Source of the DNA: Muraenolepis orangiensis
Lineage: Eukaryota > Chordata > Actinopteri > Gadiformes > Muraenolepididae
Direction: 5' to 3'
DNA: 64,000 nucleotides
Assembly (NCBI GenBank): GCA_027704905.1
Contig: CM051001.1
Location: forward strand, 25,432,237 to 25,496,236
A program made the position numbers and the translations under genes. Positions 26,708 through 41,440 of this stretch are shown one piece after another; positions within the stretch are counted from its first letter, which is position 1; each line of letters begins with the position of its first letter. The notes beneath the pieces are model-generated. The model worked only from the letters and a program-made list of their open reading frames with translations, was not told the origin of the DNA and ran no database searches.

Positions 26708-26741
26708 GTTGTGCAGTTGTCCTGACTGACAACTGCACAAC
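26708..26741. repeat. Perfect 14-bp inverted repeat, 6-base loop
   Basis: GTTGTGCAGTTGTC, loop CTGACT, then GACAACTGCACAAC. There is no U-run after it and no neighbouring gene, so a terminator role is not indicated. Confidence 0.9.
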
Positions 26742-29195
26742 GGCATGTTCTCTCTTTTTCTAGCATCTGCCTCCGTACAGACATGCTATACGCTACACAC
26801 TATATGGGCTTCAGCTATTGATTCATTTATCTATTTCTTTAACGTGTTTCAATGCCTAGGTGTTTTGGATCATCATTGGCTCTTAAGGAATGCTGCTTGA
26901 AATGTATTACAATTGTTAGTCTCGACAAATAATCCTAATCGGTTGACTGTGATATTACAAATGAACGCATTGAATGCGGGGGAGCTGTCGTTTTCCTGTT
27001 CTATTACACACACTCGTCCCGGTGCAAGATCACAGTGATCGTTCTCAGAAGTCTTGGACAGAAACTGGTCCAATTTGCACACTTGTATAATTATCTCAAC
27101 AACATCTCTGAGCAAATACGATACGCTAACTGAAATTAAATTGAGGAATTGAGAAGTCACAGACTCCTTCACAGAAGGAATTCCGCCTCTCAGTGAGTGG
27201 TACTACACTCTTGTTGCTCTCCTCTCCCCTACTGTAATACATAGCTGCATAATGTATTGGTCCATGAGTTAGAATTCACCCTTTGGCTGTAATTAGTGAA
27301 CATTTGAGATGGATAGGCCTCACACGGTTCCTCTATGGCTTCTGAGGAAAGAAAAATATGACAATCAGACAAGGGATTACAAAAACATTTTTAATTTGTG
27401 GTGTCAGGGTGCAGTGCAATTCATCGAGGGCACAACAGTACTTGTTTAAAGAGTGCATGCAATTAAAATGGGCTTTTCTTTTTCTTAGCTCATGCTCACA
27501 GTCCTATACTCACTATTAGGTTCACAAGATTTGTTGGAGAGGGGTTGGACGGTCTGAAAGAAATCACATGACCATATATTTTGAAGTAGATGAGACCAAA
27601 ACAAACACATGATGAAAGTCCAAATATGTAAAGTCTAGCCAAGTTTAGCAGTCCTAAATCACAGTTTCAGTCTCAATGACTGAAACCCTCACCACAAGTC
27701 CTTTGATTATCCAGGAAGAAACCTGGAGAATGAACACAGAAGAGGGATCCCTTCTTTCAGGGACAGTGGGTTTCTGACCCCTTTCTGACACACAACCAAT
27801 GTATTTCGGAGTTGTCTAATAAAAACCCTGAATGAAAACCACCAGGAGGCTGGACTGTGTCTACTATAGCATGTGGGCTAGCAGAGGGTTTCAGATGAAT
27901 CACTAGCTGGAGGACGCAGAACACAAAGTGAGAGACTTGTTTAATGGAGACGCGGGAGGACTAATTCAAAAGGGGCTGGAGGCTGTGCATGCTGTCAGGC
28001 ACGTTGAAAAAGGATGCGTGTCCGTAATGTTTTGGTTTTGGTTTGTCCAATCAGATGTAATCAATGCTCTCTTCTAAGTCTAAATGACATGAACATACAC
28101 ATCCAAACCTCTTAGTAGAAAAAACAAGTTAAAAATGGCAGAATTGGTTTAGAAAATGTTTCTTGCTTACTAACTTGTGTACGTCTGGGTGAATGGTGTT
28201 CTATATATATGCAGGATGCGTGTGATGGAAATACATCCCTTTGCATCTGCACTGCTGAAATAAGATTTACAGCGTAAACCTCCTTTTGATTAGAACCAGT
28301 TGCACACAAATCAAGATTCATACTGTGATGGAAAACAGGATTATGGATTTGTTCCAGAGCTCTTTGTGCATACCACAAGTGAGCAGCATTGGATATGCTT
28401 GATGGAATATTATTTATCTCATCAAATACCCTTAGGTTACGTTGTTTTAATTCATGCACACTCTGGGCTTGTCAATCAGTCTGGGTACCAGAAAAATGCC
28501 AGAAAAATGTTCCTAAACAAGTGTTTAATATTTCTAAAACTGTCAAGTATTTCATATATTCGACAGCTCTTGGTAAACACTTCTTGGTGTTATAAAAGTG
28601 GAACTTTTCAACCGGCTTGGTATAATTAAAAACAAATGGATACGAAAATGAACGATGTCTACCTTTGCTCCATGTTGCCGTCACCAGCCTACTCCTCCCT
28701 ACTTTTGTCCACGTATCGCATCATCTTAAGCTGCCATCTGACCCAAACTCTGTCATAAACTCAAATGAGGGAGTAGGGGGAAGATTTAGCATCTACGCTG
28801 AGCTGTGCCCCAGAAACACAGAGTGCAGGCGTTTTCCACACTACAGTACATCCCTAATGCGGATAGATAGAGATAAGGTTGAAAAGTTATCCCTTAATGA
28901 GTGAATTCTACGATAGTCTCAAATGACAATGAGGAGCTGCAACATTTTCCTTCTAATGTTGAATACACTTTTATTTGTATTTTTAGAAAAGTAGTTAATT
29001 CAGTCACCATCGAAAATGTAATCATGTAGACCAGTGCCAAGTAGACAGACTACTTTCCTTTAAAAAGTAATCCTAAAAAGAGGGTATTATATGCACAATG
29101 TAGAGACTGCCTAGCAGTGATGACACTCACCTCAGCTCATTCAGAGATAATTGAAAAGTAATTGTTCTCTGCTTCTCACTTTCTTGCTCATACCA

Positions 29196-29286
29196 TATTT
29201 GCTTATATATATATATACATATATACTGTAGATATATATATGTGATTATATTTATTTATATATATATGTGTATATATATATATAAT

Positions 29287-29323
<37 letters not shown>

Positions 29324-29336
29324 GTATATATATATT
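29196..29336. repeat. AT-rich (TA)n/(TATG) array
   Basis: Alternating TATA runs broken by TGTA, ATTA and ATGT, about 140 bp. Probably a decayed TA microsatellite. Confidence 0.9.
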
Positions 29337-29662
29337 TTCATAAAGCAGTTATTGTTTTGGTGATTCCTGTTATTGACTGATATTCTTGCCAAACTTGATT
29401 GAGAACATATGTATAAATGCAGTTTTTTTTGTCCTATTACAGTTTGTATGATATTATATTGTCGCAGACGTGAATGCCTCTTGTGATGCAGCATAGTTAT
29501 TGAACCCTGTTCAAGGTCAAAGGTCATTCGTCATTTTAACCAACTTTGAGGGACTTATGAGAACCGTTCTGTCCTCTAGCTGTGCCACAGTAACTCTCTG
29601 TATTCCTTATCTCTCTGTACTCCTCGCTTGTGTTTCACAGTGAGCCAATACGATCCTCTTGG

Positions 29663-29663
<1 letters not shown>

Positions 29664-29710
<47 letters not shown>
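29664..29710. repeat. (AC)n microsatellite
   Basis: About 47 bp of pure AC. A shorter AC run lies nearby at 29750-29774. Confidence 0.97.
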
Positions 29711-29711
<1 letters not shown>

Positions 29712-31017
29712 CAATGTCTTGTTTATCTAATTTAACATTGGATTGAGACACAAACACACAGACACACACACACAGCCTGCTGACAGGAGATAGTATCCAT
29801 TATCTACGATCAGTAGGTACTCATACTTGAGGAGACAGCATGAACCGCTGTTCGTTTAAAAAAAATTGAAATGTTAATTAAACCAGTCATGCCATTTATG
29901 TTAGGAGCCTTTACCTCTGACCCACATGTATTATTCCAGACCCACAAAAACACTGGTTTGTGCTATCTGGTCCAACTCGGCTGGATGACACCAAACCTGG
30001 TCCGATTGATCTTGATGCTTTGAAGAGGCCTGTTATGTGTGTCTCTGCTGACACAGCCATGCTGCAGCATCCGCGGCACTTCGCCCACCTAGCAGGCCCG
30101 GGGATTACCCACTAACCTGCTCTCTGACGCATCAAAGGGTTAAGAGACAGCACGTGTTTGAGAGAGAACCAGAGACATAGGGGAAGAACTTTTTGTGCAT
30201 TCATTTTGAGACACTTGATATTACTTTCACAGTTCTTAAGCAAAACGAATCCTAAACAATGCCCCTGTTGCCATACAACTAAACAAACTAATTTGTTTTC
30301 CTCAAGCAACCGTGAAAATTATCTGCGTGTTTGAAATGCTCTCCACCCACTGACAAAGTGAACAGATTATCCACTTTTATGACTGCCAGCTGCCAGACTG
30401 TCCCTTCAAACAAATCATCTTGGAAATATTCCCTTTTCTGTGGAATATTCAGAAAAAGACAATATATTTTGTATGTTAGGATCAGGGAATGACATTTTTT
30501 ACATACAAAAAACTAGAGGACCTTCAGTAGAGCGCATACCTCTGCCACACCAAAAAGTCCCCATGATCCAGAATCAGTTTTGTCTAATTCCATACAACCT
30601 TTTGGGTTATGTTGCTCACAGACACACAAACAGACAGGAGTGAAAACATAACCAAACAAACAGGGGAGAAATCATCACCTCCGTTCTATTTTAGATGGCG
30701 GAGGTACTTAAGAAAAGGATAGGTATCGGATTAAGTCCAAAACCTGTGTGAGAAGTGCGGAAAAAAGCACAACAAGACTTTACTAAATGAAAAAAACCAA
30801 AGCGTTACTGCTATATTATTTGGTGCTCGCTGCTTGTCATTTCTGGCTGTAGACTGTAGAGGATTGGGATTGGGTGAGAGTCGGATTTCCCCACCGCATT
30901 CCTCCCTGTGAACAACCTTCATCCACCAGGGAGATGGAAAGTTGCCACACATTAGTGGCAAGCCCCAAAACACTACTGCATATCTCTCTCCTTTGCACTC
31001 CATTGTGTATTTTTGTT

Positions 31018-31022
<5 letters not shown>
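29711..31022. other. No feature recognised
   Basis: Unique-looking sequence without domain-bearing frames or repeats that I can name. Confidence 0.4.
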
Positions 31023-31085
<63 letters not shown>

Positions 31086-31144
31086 CACACACACACCACA
31101 CACACACACACACACCACACACATACACGCACACACATACACAC
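31023..31144. repeat. (CA)n microsatellite, interrupted
   Basis: CA repeats with AA, CC and AT interruptions, most frequent in the right half. Confidence 0.97.
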
Positions 31145-31570
31145 CTGTTCTTTCATCTCAGTAACACTGGTTTTGAATAACACACGCTCGCTTGCCAAGA
31201 ATCACTCCACGCAATATTAGAGGACTTAACCATTCATTATGCCAAGCGCATACTACTCTGTTAATCACGCTAACGAGGACACTCCATCCCCACCGTTTCG
31301 TTTTTCAGCTCTTTAAAGTCTTTAATAGGATGATTTTGGGGAATCGTGTCGTAACATAGAAATACGGCCGTCTCATAATTAATGTCAATCTCACTTGTGG
31401 CAGTTGTGGGACTCACAGTCGCGTCAATGCCATTAGCTGACTTGCTAAAGACAGACTGCTTCACGTGGTCTGAAACTGTACATGTCCTGAGAGTCTCTTA
31501 TACGCCGGCCGGCCGACATGGCGGCTAGCGCTGTCCATTGAGCAGCGAGCGCGGCTGCACCCACTAGATC

Positions 31571-31815
31571 AGTGGTTCCCAACCTTTTTTGTCTCGTGTA
31601 CCCCTTGAGCTGGTAGCCATTCTATAAGTACCCCCTCACTCATTTGGAGGATTTGCCTTACATTTTCTCTTATATTAAACCTTTTGTAATTGTATTTAAC
31701 CAAACTACTCATTAAATAAATGAAAATCACTTTTATAACTTACCCTTAATACAAATTAATTTAAACTTGACATTGACACTTATTGTGAATGAAAATAATA
31801 CTCACTTCTAGCAGT
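31571..31815 (+). mobile_element. hAT-like element end (fragment)
   Basis: CAGTGGTTCCCAACCTTTTT followed by GTACCCC is the characteristic terminal sequence of many vertebrate hAT-Charlie-type elements. No matching inverted end (GGTTGGGAACCACTG) was found downstream, so it is a fragment or one-ended copy. The right limit is a guess, set by where a different repeat appears to begin. Confidence 0.55.
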
Positions 31816-31824
31816 TTCAAAGAT

Positions 31825-31990
31825 TAAAAGGTTTTATTGTCATATGCACATGAATCAGGTGCATGCATGCATATGAGGCCGCCACAACTCAACATAGAAT
31901 TGAATAGTGCAATAGAAACAACAACAATAACAGTAGTATAAACTGTGTAAACAGTGCAAGTACAAGATCAGCAGCAACAACAACAGCAAC
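31825..31990 (-). repeat. Probable inverted retroelement 3' end
   Basis: AGGTTTTATTGTCATATGCAC is the reverse complement of the GACAATAAA-type end found at other LINE tails in this window (40265, 52168). It is followed by low-complexity CAA-rich sequence. The family is not identified. Confidence 0.4.
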
Positions 31991-32192
31991 CACACTATAA
32001 CAAAACGAGATAAAATAGAATACAATAAAATAGAATATAATAATTTATATATATATTCAACATATTTTATTAAGTCACTAGAGCTTTTAATGAGACACTT
32101 GAGCTTGCTTATCTTTCATAAGCTTTGATAGTTCTGGGTGGTTCTGGGTGGTCTACATAAGGTTCAGTTGTGATAGACACGGGTCGCCACTG

Positions 32193-32194
<2 letters not shown>

Positions 32195-32225
<31 letters not shown>

Positions 32226-32240
32226 AACACACACACACAT
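32195..32240. repeat. Compound (AT)n(AC)n microsatellite
   Basis: About 26 bp of AT followed by imperfect AC. Confidence 0.95.
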
Positions 32241-32820
32241 TGCTATATCTCACCAATTATACACCTCAGTACACACAGGGTACTGTTTTCCCTTTCACTT
32301 ATCCTTGTTTTTAGTACTTCCTTTGTCCCGCCGTACAACACAGGAAGGCTGCAAGCCCCTTGTGTGTCCACAAGGTCCCCGGGGACGCCACAGTGTTAAG
32401 AGTTAGAGGAGGTTAGTTAGAGGAACACGTCCCTAAGTTTGGTCGAGCACAAGATGGACGCTCCTAAATCACAGAGCCCCCACCCCCCCAGCTTGTCACC
32501 ATGGATATGAAAACAGGATTTATCTCAGGAGACTAAGACGCGGCACCCACGGGGAACATAGCATGAGTTGTGAGGGATTTACAAAAGAGAGCCACATAAC
32601 CAAGCACCATTAAATCACATCTCACGTCATCCCGCTGTGTCCGTCATCAATTCTCAATAACGGACGATCATCTTCATTTTCGGGCGTACTCTTTCTCAGG
32701 CGTCAACTGGGGTTTTGTGTCCCTGTTTATGCCGCGTCTGGCAAGGACCTCTTTTACACAAGTCTGAGACAATTGAGGGTGGGAGGAATTGCTTCTGTAG
32801 TTCTATATTTTCTGGTTTCC

Positions 32821-35214
<2,394 letters not shown>

Positions 35215-35221
35215 CGCAATC

Positions 35222-35290
35222 GTTTTGCAAGATCTCGCAATAGTTTTGCGAGATCTCGCAATACTTTTTGTGAGATCTCGCAAAAGTTAA
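35222..35290 (+). repeat. Left terminal palindrome array
   Basis: Three consecutive units of the type TTTTG(C/T)(A/G)AGATCTCGCAA, each centred on AGATCT and mostly self-complementary. Spacing is about 22-24 bp. It is mirrored at 41366-41440. Confidence 0.9.
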
Positions 35291-35354
35291 TATAGCTCAA
35301 CGTCATGGATGTACGTAGGCAGGCTACTACTTCCAGGTCAGTTCAACCACAACA

Positions 35355-36720
35355 ATGGAGGCCACACATCCGTGGGAGAAGTTTATAGATTTTTATTTTG
35401 AGATTGGTCTAAAATATAAATAAATTAAGTTGGTGCTTAGCAGCAGGCACGGTTGTCAGATAAGCGAGAGACATCTGAAGAGAATCCTTAGCGCAAGGGG
35501 ACACTCTCGTCGCACAGGAGTATTAGCAACTCAGGAGTTCAGGAGTATTAGCAATCAACTGCAGTACTCTGAACAACTACACGGTTACCGGTGGATGTAT
35601 GCTAAATCCAGAGAACATGGACTACGTGTGAGGAAAGAGGATGTACGCTTGGTGTTGAAGGAGCTGGATCCTAGAGGAGTGACACTAAGGCAAGCAAGGT
35701 CGGAACTATTTTTCAAAAGGGCCGAACTTCATCTGGCACATGGACTTGTTTGATAAACTGAAGCCTTATGGCATATGTGTCAATGGAAGTATCGATGGCT
35801 TTTCAAGGAAAATGATCTGGCTTAACACCTACACAACAAATAGCGACCTGAGTTGATCGGTATTACATCGAAGCAGTGCAGTGTTTAGGGGGCTGCCCCA
35901 GAGTCCGAAAGTGGCCATGTTAGAGGCTTCCAGAATTTCCTCATCCCCGTTCACCCAGACAGCACCCTTGATAGCTACTTGGAGGGAGCCAGCACCGCCA
36001 ATCAAAGAATTTAATATTGGTGGGCGTTTCTTCGTAGCCAGTGTGCGGAGTTCTGGTTATGCTTGTTCGCAGACCTGAGAGACAACGGGTTCTTTGATGG
36101 AAGGTTTCTGGACAAAAAAATCCTTCAGTTTTGTTGCATGGGGCTCATCCTGGTGAGTTAGTAACTTACAGTGTGTGTATGTGAGGGAGGAGTGGGAATA
36201 GAGGGGATTTAAAGAGGAGGAGGAGGAGGAGGAGGCAGAGAGAAAGATTTAAAGGAGGAGGGGAAGGAGGCATGTGGATGCTATAATTTAGTGGTCTATT
36301 CTCTATTTTTTATATATGTACAGTTTTTCCTCAATGTATTTGAATATTATTTTTAACAGGACGAGTTGGATGACACTGCACAAGTGTGGAACGCACACAC
36401 CATCAGGCCATCGAGAAACATGAACGTCCCCAGCGGTCGGCCCAATTACCGGAACTGTATGGGACAAGAGACTTCCTTTCTCCAGTTGAAGAGGAACATG
36501 TTCAACTGTGTAAAAATGAATGTGTCTTTCGCCTGACCAAACCTTGCGATCCAGATATTTATGAACTGCGCTATATCATCATGGTCGAGTCCCATCTGAC
36601 TCCACCAACAGATCCCAGATCAGGCTGTGAACGTGTATATGCACCTGAGAGAGGCCATCAGTGCATCTTTGTAAGACAATATTTAGTTGTGTCTTGCAGG
36701 GGCCAGTAAGTTGAGCTGCA
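35355..36720 (+). pseudogene. Integrase-like (rve/DDE) transposase, degenerate
   Basis: The likely start is the ATG at 35355 (MEATHPWEKFIDFYFEIG), 25 codons upstream of the longest open frame. Codon 23 is a TAA stop. After it come ISERHLKRILSARGHSRR, a DNA-binding-like N-terminal region, and EQLHGYRWMYAKSREHGLR. A frame change near 35740 leads to HMDLFDKLKPYGICVNGSID with FSRKMIWLNTYTT, where the first catalytic Asp of an integrase core lies. The rest of the core is broken, but SYLEGASTANQRI near 35975 marks the region around the third acidic residue. Exon 1 ends at a GTGAGT donor (36153). Exon 2 starts after TTTTAACAG (36360) and reads DELDDTAQVWNAHTIRPSRN. It would carry out transposition of the 6-kb element. 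Confidence 0.8.
36214..36236. repeat. (GAG)n trinucleotide run
   Basis: A short GAG repeat inside the presumed intron of the integrase-like gene. Confidence 0.9.
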
Positions 36721-37365
36721 AAGTGGGTTATTATCCATGCAGTCTTCTTTTTATGATTTTCTCAATGCTAAACACACATGCACAGGGATCTCCTGTAAAA
36801 TATATCCATGTTATATATTTGTTTGTTTACATTAAATGATAACCTTTTTATGATGAAGATGTCTGTTAAGATTGATGGTTGGATCAAAAAACACTAATCT
36901 TCAGCTGGTGTTTATTTAGAGATAAAGCCTATCAAAAGCGGAATCAAACTAAAAAGTCAATAAATTGAATAAATTGTATTTACAGAACTGGTTCCAGTTT
37001 TTGATTGTATTTAATTTGGTCTGTTGGTCAGACAACAACAAAAAGGACCAAACATGCTACCTTGGTTTCTGAATATCTGAATCTGTTGATTTGTTTTAAT
37101 AAAGTTGATGTAGACACCAGACCTGTTGAGGTTTATGAACCTGAAAGATGACTCAAATACTGATTTGACAGTTTGTGCTTGCCAAGGGTTTGCCATGCAA
37201 TGGAATGTCATAGAGGGGGTAGAATATAACAGCACAAGTTCATGATCTTTTTGTTAATACATTTTTTATTAACAATTATTTTGTATTGTTTCAGCCCACA
37301 TTTAACACAGGCCACATTAGCTTGGAGATTTTGTAAACAGGATCTCAAATAGATACCTTTAACTT

Positions 37366-40300
37366 TCATAACGTTTTTCCCTGAACAATGGAAAAGGCAT
37401 AACACTGACATAACATTAAACACATGTCAACACATATGACAGAGGAACCAGAACAAAAACGCAGGAACAAGAACTTTTCCGTTTTGATTTGGTCAGCATT
37501 TTTCACATAACGTTGGAGATGGTAAAAGGTTGCCTGTTCTCTCTGCGACAGCAGCACCTTTGCGGTTTCCCACAGCTGTGAAACTCTTTTGCCTGTGGCC
37601 TTCTTTGACTCATACAGAGACAACACACTGTCCTTGTTTGGAAGTTTCAGCTGTAAAAGGGCCATGGGTGTGGAGAAGCAATCAACTACACATTTGGACT
37701 CTTGGAGAATGGCTTTATGAGCCATTGTTTGAATGACAGGCTTCATATTGTTGTTTGGAGGTAGGACATGGGAACCCATCCGTAAAAAGGTCGAGCAAGT
37801 CCTCTTCATCACTTTCTTCCATGTTTCCCTGGAGAGCTTTCTCAACAGCTGATCTCTCAAAAGGAGGGAGGTAGTTCAGGAATGATGTCATCAGGATGTC
37901 TCCATCAACAGAGTCAATTCCATGGATGCAGGCTAAAATGAAAGTCTTTGACAGGCTCCCTGGCATGACACCATGGTCTAGTAATCCTTTCACCCAGATC
38001 CATCCAACTGCTTGCCATTCAGCCAAAAAAAAAGGGTGGTCAATTAATGAAGCAGAACTATGCTACTATGCCAAGTAGCTCCATTATATCACATCATTAC
38101 AGTTATGTAAAGTTCTACAGTAGTTTAAAGTAGTTTAGTGTGTAGAGTTGCTTGCAGTGATGCATCTTACCTGTGCAGTTTGCACTTCTTCCTCATGTAT
38201 GGACTGCACAGGTGATGTAGGCAGGCCATTAACCGAAGACAAGGGGAGTTGTAGTCCATCTAGCTCTGTACTCTGAAAGATTATATAAGTATACAGCATT
38301 AATTGACAGCAGACAAAAGTCTAACATGACTGCAGAATGTAATTTATAAAAGTATTTCTAAATAGGTATTCTACATCAACCTATGTTCTAGTAAAAACCA
38401 TAAACAGTCTGAAAAAATTCCATTTAAGTTTTGAGTATAATAAAATGAGTGTTTAAAAACAAACTTGCTAAACTACACTAAATTGTTTTTAGTTGTTTTA
38501 ATACAATTCTACACGACTTTGCAGTAAATTGATTCAATTTGTATATTTTTACTGGTTTTAATACCTGGGTTAATATGTGTACCTCCTGACCTCAAAATGT
38601 TCCTGATCTCATGTTTACCTGTGCGACATCTTCATTGTTGATCTGAACTATCACAACGGTCTCATCACCATCTGCTCCACCGAGGTCATCATCTGGATCC
38701 CATTCTACTGTATCTGCCTCGTCTCCTTCTGGAACATCTTCAAACAATTCATGACAGACGTCAGGCTCTGCTTGTGGGATGTCATTGGAAACTGCACTGG
38801 TCAGACCAATCATTTCAAAGCAGGAGTCAGGGAAATGATCAGAGGACTGGAGCTGGATCCAACCTGTCACCATCATGATCACTCTGTTGTGTCTAGCCCA
38901 GGCCAATTGGACTTGTTGTAATGTCTGTTGGGGTTGAATGAATGTGATGGGATCTTCCTGGACCTTGTGCTGTCGCAGCCTGAGATATTGCTCTTTGTTT
39001 TTTTGGGTCTTGGTTGCTGCCACAAATAAAAATAAAAAAACATGTTGTCGAATTAAGAATAAATAACTTATGCAGTTTCTATGAAACATTGGCAGCAAAC
39101 ATATATATACAATATATAGGTGATTTCCTACTAATGAGAAAAATGGTGTGTATCACATTCAGCCAATATGTTAACGGATACAAAGACGAGTACAGATATA
39201 CAGATTTTACTGAGTTACAACGACAGAAAATGTATCTGACTGCACATTAACAACAAAGGCACACACTTTGTGGAAATGGAACCTCTGTTTATGAAATACA
39301 TGTGAATTCATCTTTAAGTTATTAAGTTGTTAAGTTCTATATATTTAAATTATTATAAGTTTAATCTTTAGGCACCATCTCTTTCTATCTGCTAACATTA
39401 TTACATATATTTGTACTACTGTCACAAACCTGTTCGTTACTGTCACTGTCAGATGAATGTCCATTCTCCAGTGGATCTGTGATTGAATAAGCTGCATCAA
39501 TGTGAGATCCATGTTCCATCAACTCTGAATCTACTCCCTCTGACTTCAGACTTCAGCTCAGCATTTAACACCATCATCCCCTCAAAACTCATCTTCAAAC
39601 TTGGTGACCTCATGAAAACCAAGAACCTTGACATCAACCCCTCAGTTTGTAACTGGTTACAGTCAGTGACCCCAGTCAGTCAGATCCCAGTCAGCCAGGT
39701 TAGACCATCTCACCTCCTCCACCCTCACCCTAAACACCAGCGTCCCACAAGGCTGTGTGCTGAGCCCTCTCCTCTACTCCCCCTTCACCCACGACTACAC
39801 TCCTGTACATGGTACAAACACCATCATCAAACAACTGTAAAAACACACTGTATCACAACTACCTACCTCTCTATAGTTTACATATTTATTACTAAGATAC
39901 CTGTTTACTGTACCTGCCATATATATTTAAATCTGTTGATAGAACTGCTCCTACTTTTGTATATGCATATACATTTATATCTCCCATACATTTATATATT
40001 CTCACTTGTATATATATTTTCATCTATAACTATATACCTGCTTTCATTAATAGCATACCCCTGATCACTACCTGTTAAATTCTCACTTACCTGTATATAC
40101 ATTTACTTATTATTATGCTCATATCACATTTATACCTAGACTGTCTTTTAACCTGTAAATTTAAACGGTAAATTATATTATATTACCATGCACTTTACTG
40201 CAACATTTGCACTCTGGTTAGATGCTAAATTATATTCGCTGTACTGCACTTGTGCTGTGCAATGACAATAAATTTAAATCTAATCTAATCTAATCTAATC

Positions 40301-41286
40301 TCTGTGATGCTGACAGGTGAATCCTCAGAAAATAAATTTTTGCTACATTCATCCACTTCATATGATCTGTTAAAGGTGCTTCTTCTTTGGTGCAAATGTA
40401 AAGGTGCCAGCTTCAGTTTGGTTTGCTCATAAAGTTTTCCAACAGTGACATCTAGAGGGATTGGGTTTCTTTTGAAATCAAAGATCTCAAAGGTAAACTC
40501 CTCAGCTCGTCCTTTGCTAGAGTGTCCATCAGGGAAAATAGCTCTCTCAAAATCTGAGCAGCAGGTGTTGTTTTTTCCATCATTGTTCCTCCACCGTTTT
40601 TGGTCCTTACTTGTTGGTATTCATTACTGCTAAAATGAGGCCATCCAATTTCTATCTTCCTGGAAGTCTTCTCCCCTGCATTATGTCCTTGTCTTGCCAT
40701 CCCTTCACCTTGCTTTTGGAACACACCTGATACCACACGTGACTCCTTTTGTCTTTGATCTCATTTTGCGTGCTCCTATTTTATCTTTTAATCTCTGCAA
40801 AATAGTCTCTTTGTTGGTGCTGACATTTGTTTGTTGACAGAAGGAGAGGACAGCTACTCTATCACCATATGAAGGGATATATTTTGCCATTTGTTCATCA
40901 GTCCTGATGGATAGCGCTGCCTTGTCAACCTGCAAAAATAATAAATACTTGAAATGCTTACTTTGAACATGAATATAAATAAATGCACACATGAGTTTGA
41001 GCACAGAGCACCCCATAGATGGCTGGCTAACTTAACACATCCATTAGATACATTTCTAAACTGTAAAAATCATCTGTACAATGTGGTTGTTGGACTGACC
41101 TAACAGAGCAGGGAATTAATAAGCGCTAACATTAGTTGCTCAAATTGGTCACGATCCCAGGCTCTGTGTTGTTGCTTTTACTTATTACTTTCCGCCCACC
41201 TTGTCTCTTTGCATGTGCAAGATGTCCTCTTGTAGGAACCCTCTTGACCGCAAGAAATCTTCCAAATCCTCCAAATCCTCCTCCAT
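37366..41286 (-). pseudogene. SAM/HECT (G2E3-like) gene of the transposon, degenerate
   Basis: A multi-exon minus-strand gene. Exon 1 (41200-41286) reads MEEDLEDLEDFLRSRGFLQE and ends at a GTGGGC donor. Exon 2 (from 40929 down) reads VDKAALSIRTDEQMAKYIP SYGDR, giving a SAM-like helical domain, then after a frame break IEIGWPHFSSNEYQQVRTK and GGGT. A LINE (39546-40312) splits this region. Further exons are about 39430-39485 (ITDPLENGHSSDSDSNEQ), 38636-39018 (acidic, DPDDDLGGADGDETVVIV) and 38171-38275. The last exon (about 37400-38020) holds FLNYLPPFERSAVEKALQG and, after a frameshift near 37785, MKPVIQTMAHKAILQE with FLRFCSGSSVICVD. These resemble the HECT region of fish G2E3-like proteins. 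Intact relatives might ubiquitinate targets; the role in transposition is unknown. Confidence 0.7.
39546..40312 (+). mobile_element. L2/CR1-group LINE fragment inserted in the HECT-like gene
   Basis: Starts with TTCAGCTCAGCATTTAACACC (reverse transcriptase block with the first Asp; partial frame SSAFNTIIPSKLIFKLGDLM). It skips most of the ORF, then has a 3' UTR nearly identical in layout to 15240-15828 and ends in (TCTAA)n. It lies antiparallel to the host gene. CTCTG on both sides may be a short target duplication. It is younger than the transposon copy it interrupts. Confidence 0.85.
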
Positions 41287-41365
41287 GACTTATTTAGAAG
41301 TACCAACTTTTGCGAGCTCAAGTGGTGCTGTCTCCGTTGTTGTGGTTGAACTACGTTGAGCTAAC

Positions 41366-41440
41366 CAAAAAGTATTGCGAGATCTCGCAAAACAATTGCG
41401 AGATCTCACAAAACTATTGCGAGATCTCACAAAAGTACAT
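41366..41440 (-). repeat. Right terminal palindrome array
   Basis: Three units around GCGAGATCTC(G/A)CAA, in inverse orientation to 35222-35290, followed inward by the shared GTTGAGCTAACC and TTGTTGTGGTTGAAC blocks. Confidence 0.9.

Larger units (their letters stand above)
25000..29190. other. No gene recognised
   Basis: About 4 kb of unique-looking sequence. It contains a CT array and a perfect short hairpin, listed separately. No coding signal or transposon was recognised. Confidence 0.4.

Noticed and set aside
37366..41286. Host G2E3-type ubiquitin-ligase gene
   Set aside because: The gene lies inside matched inverted terminal arrays, carries frame breaks and a LINE insertion, and is paired with an integrase, so a transposon origin is more likely.
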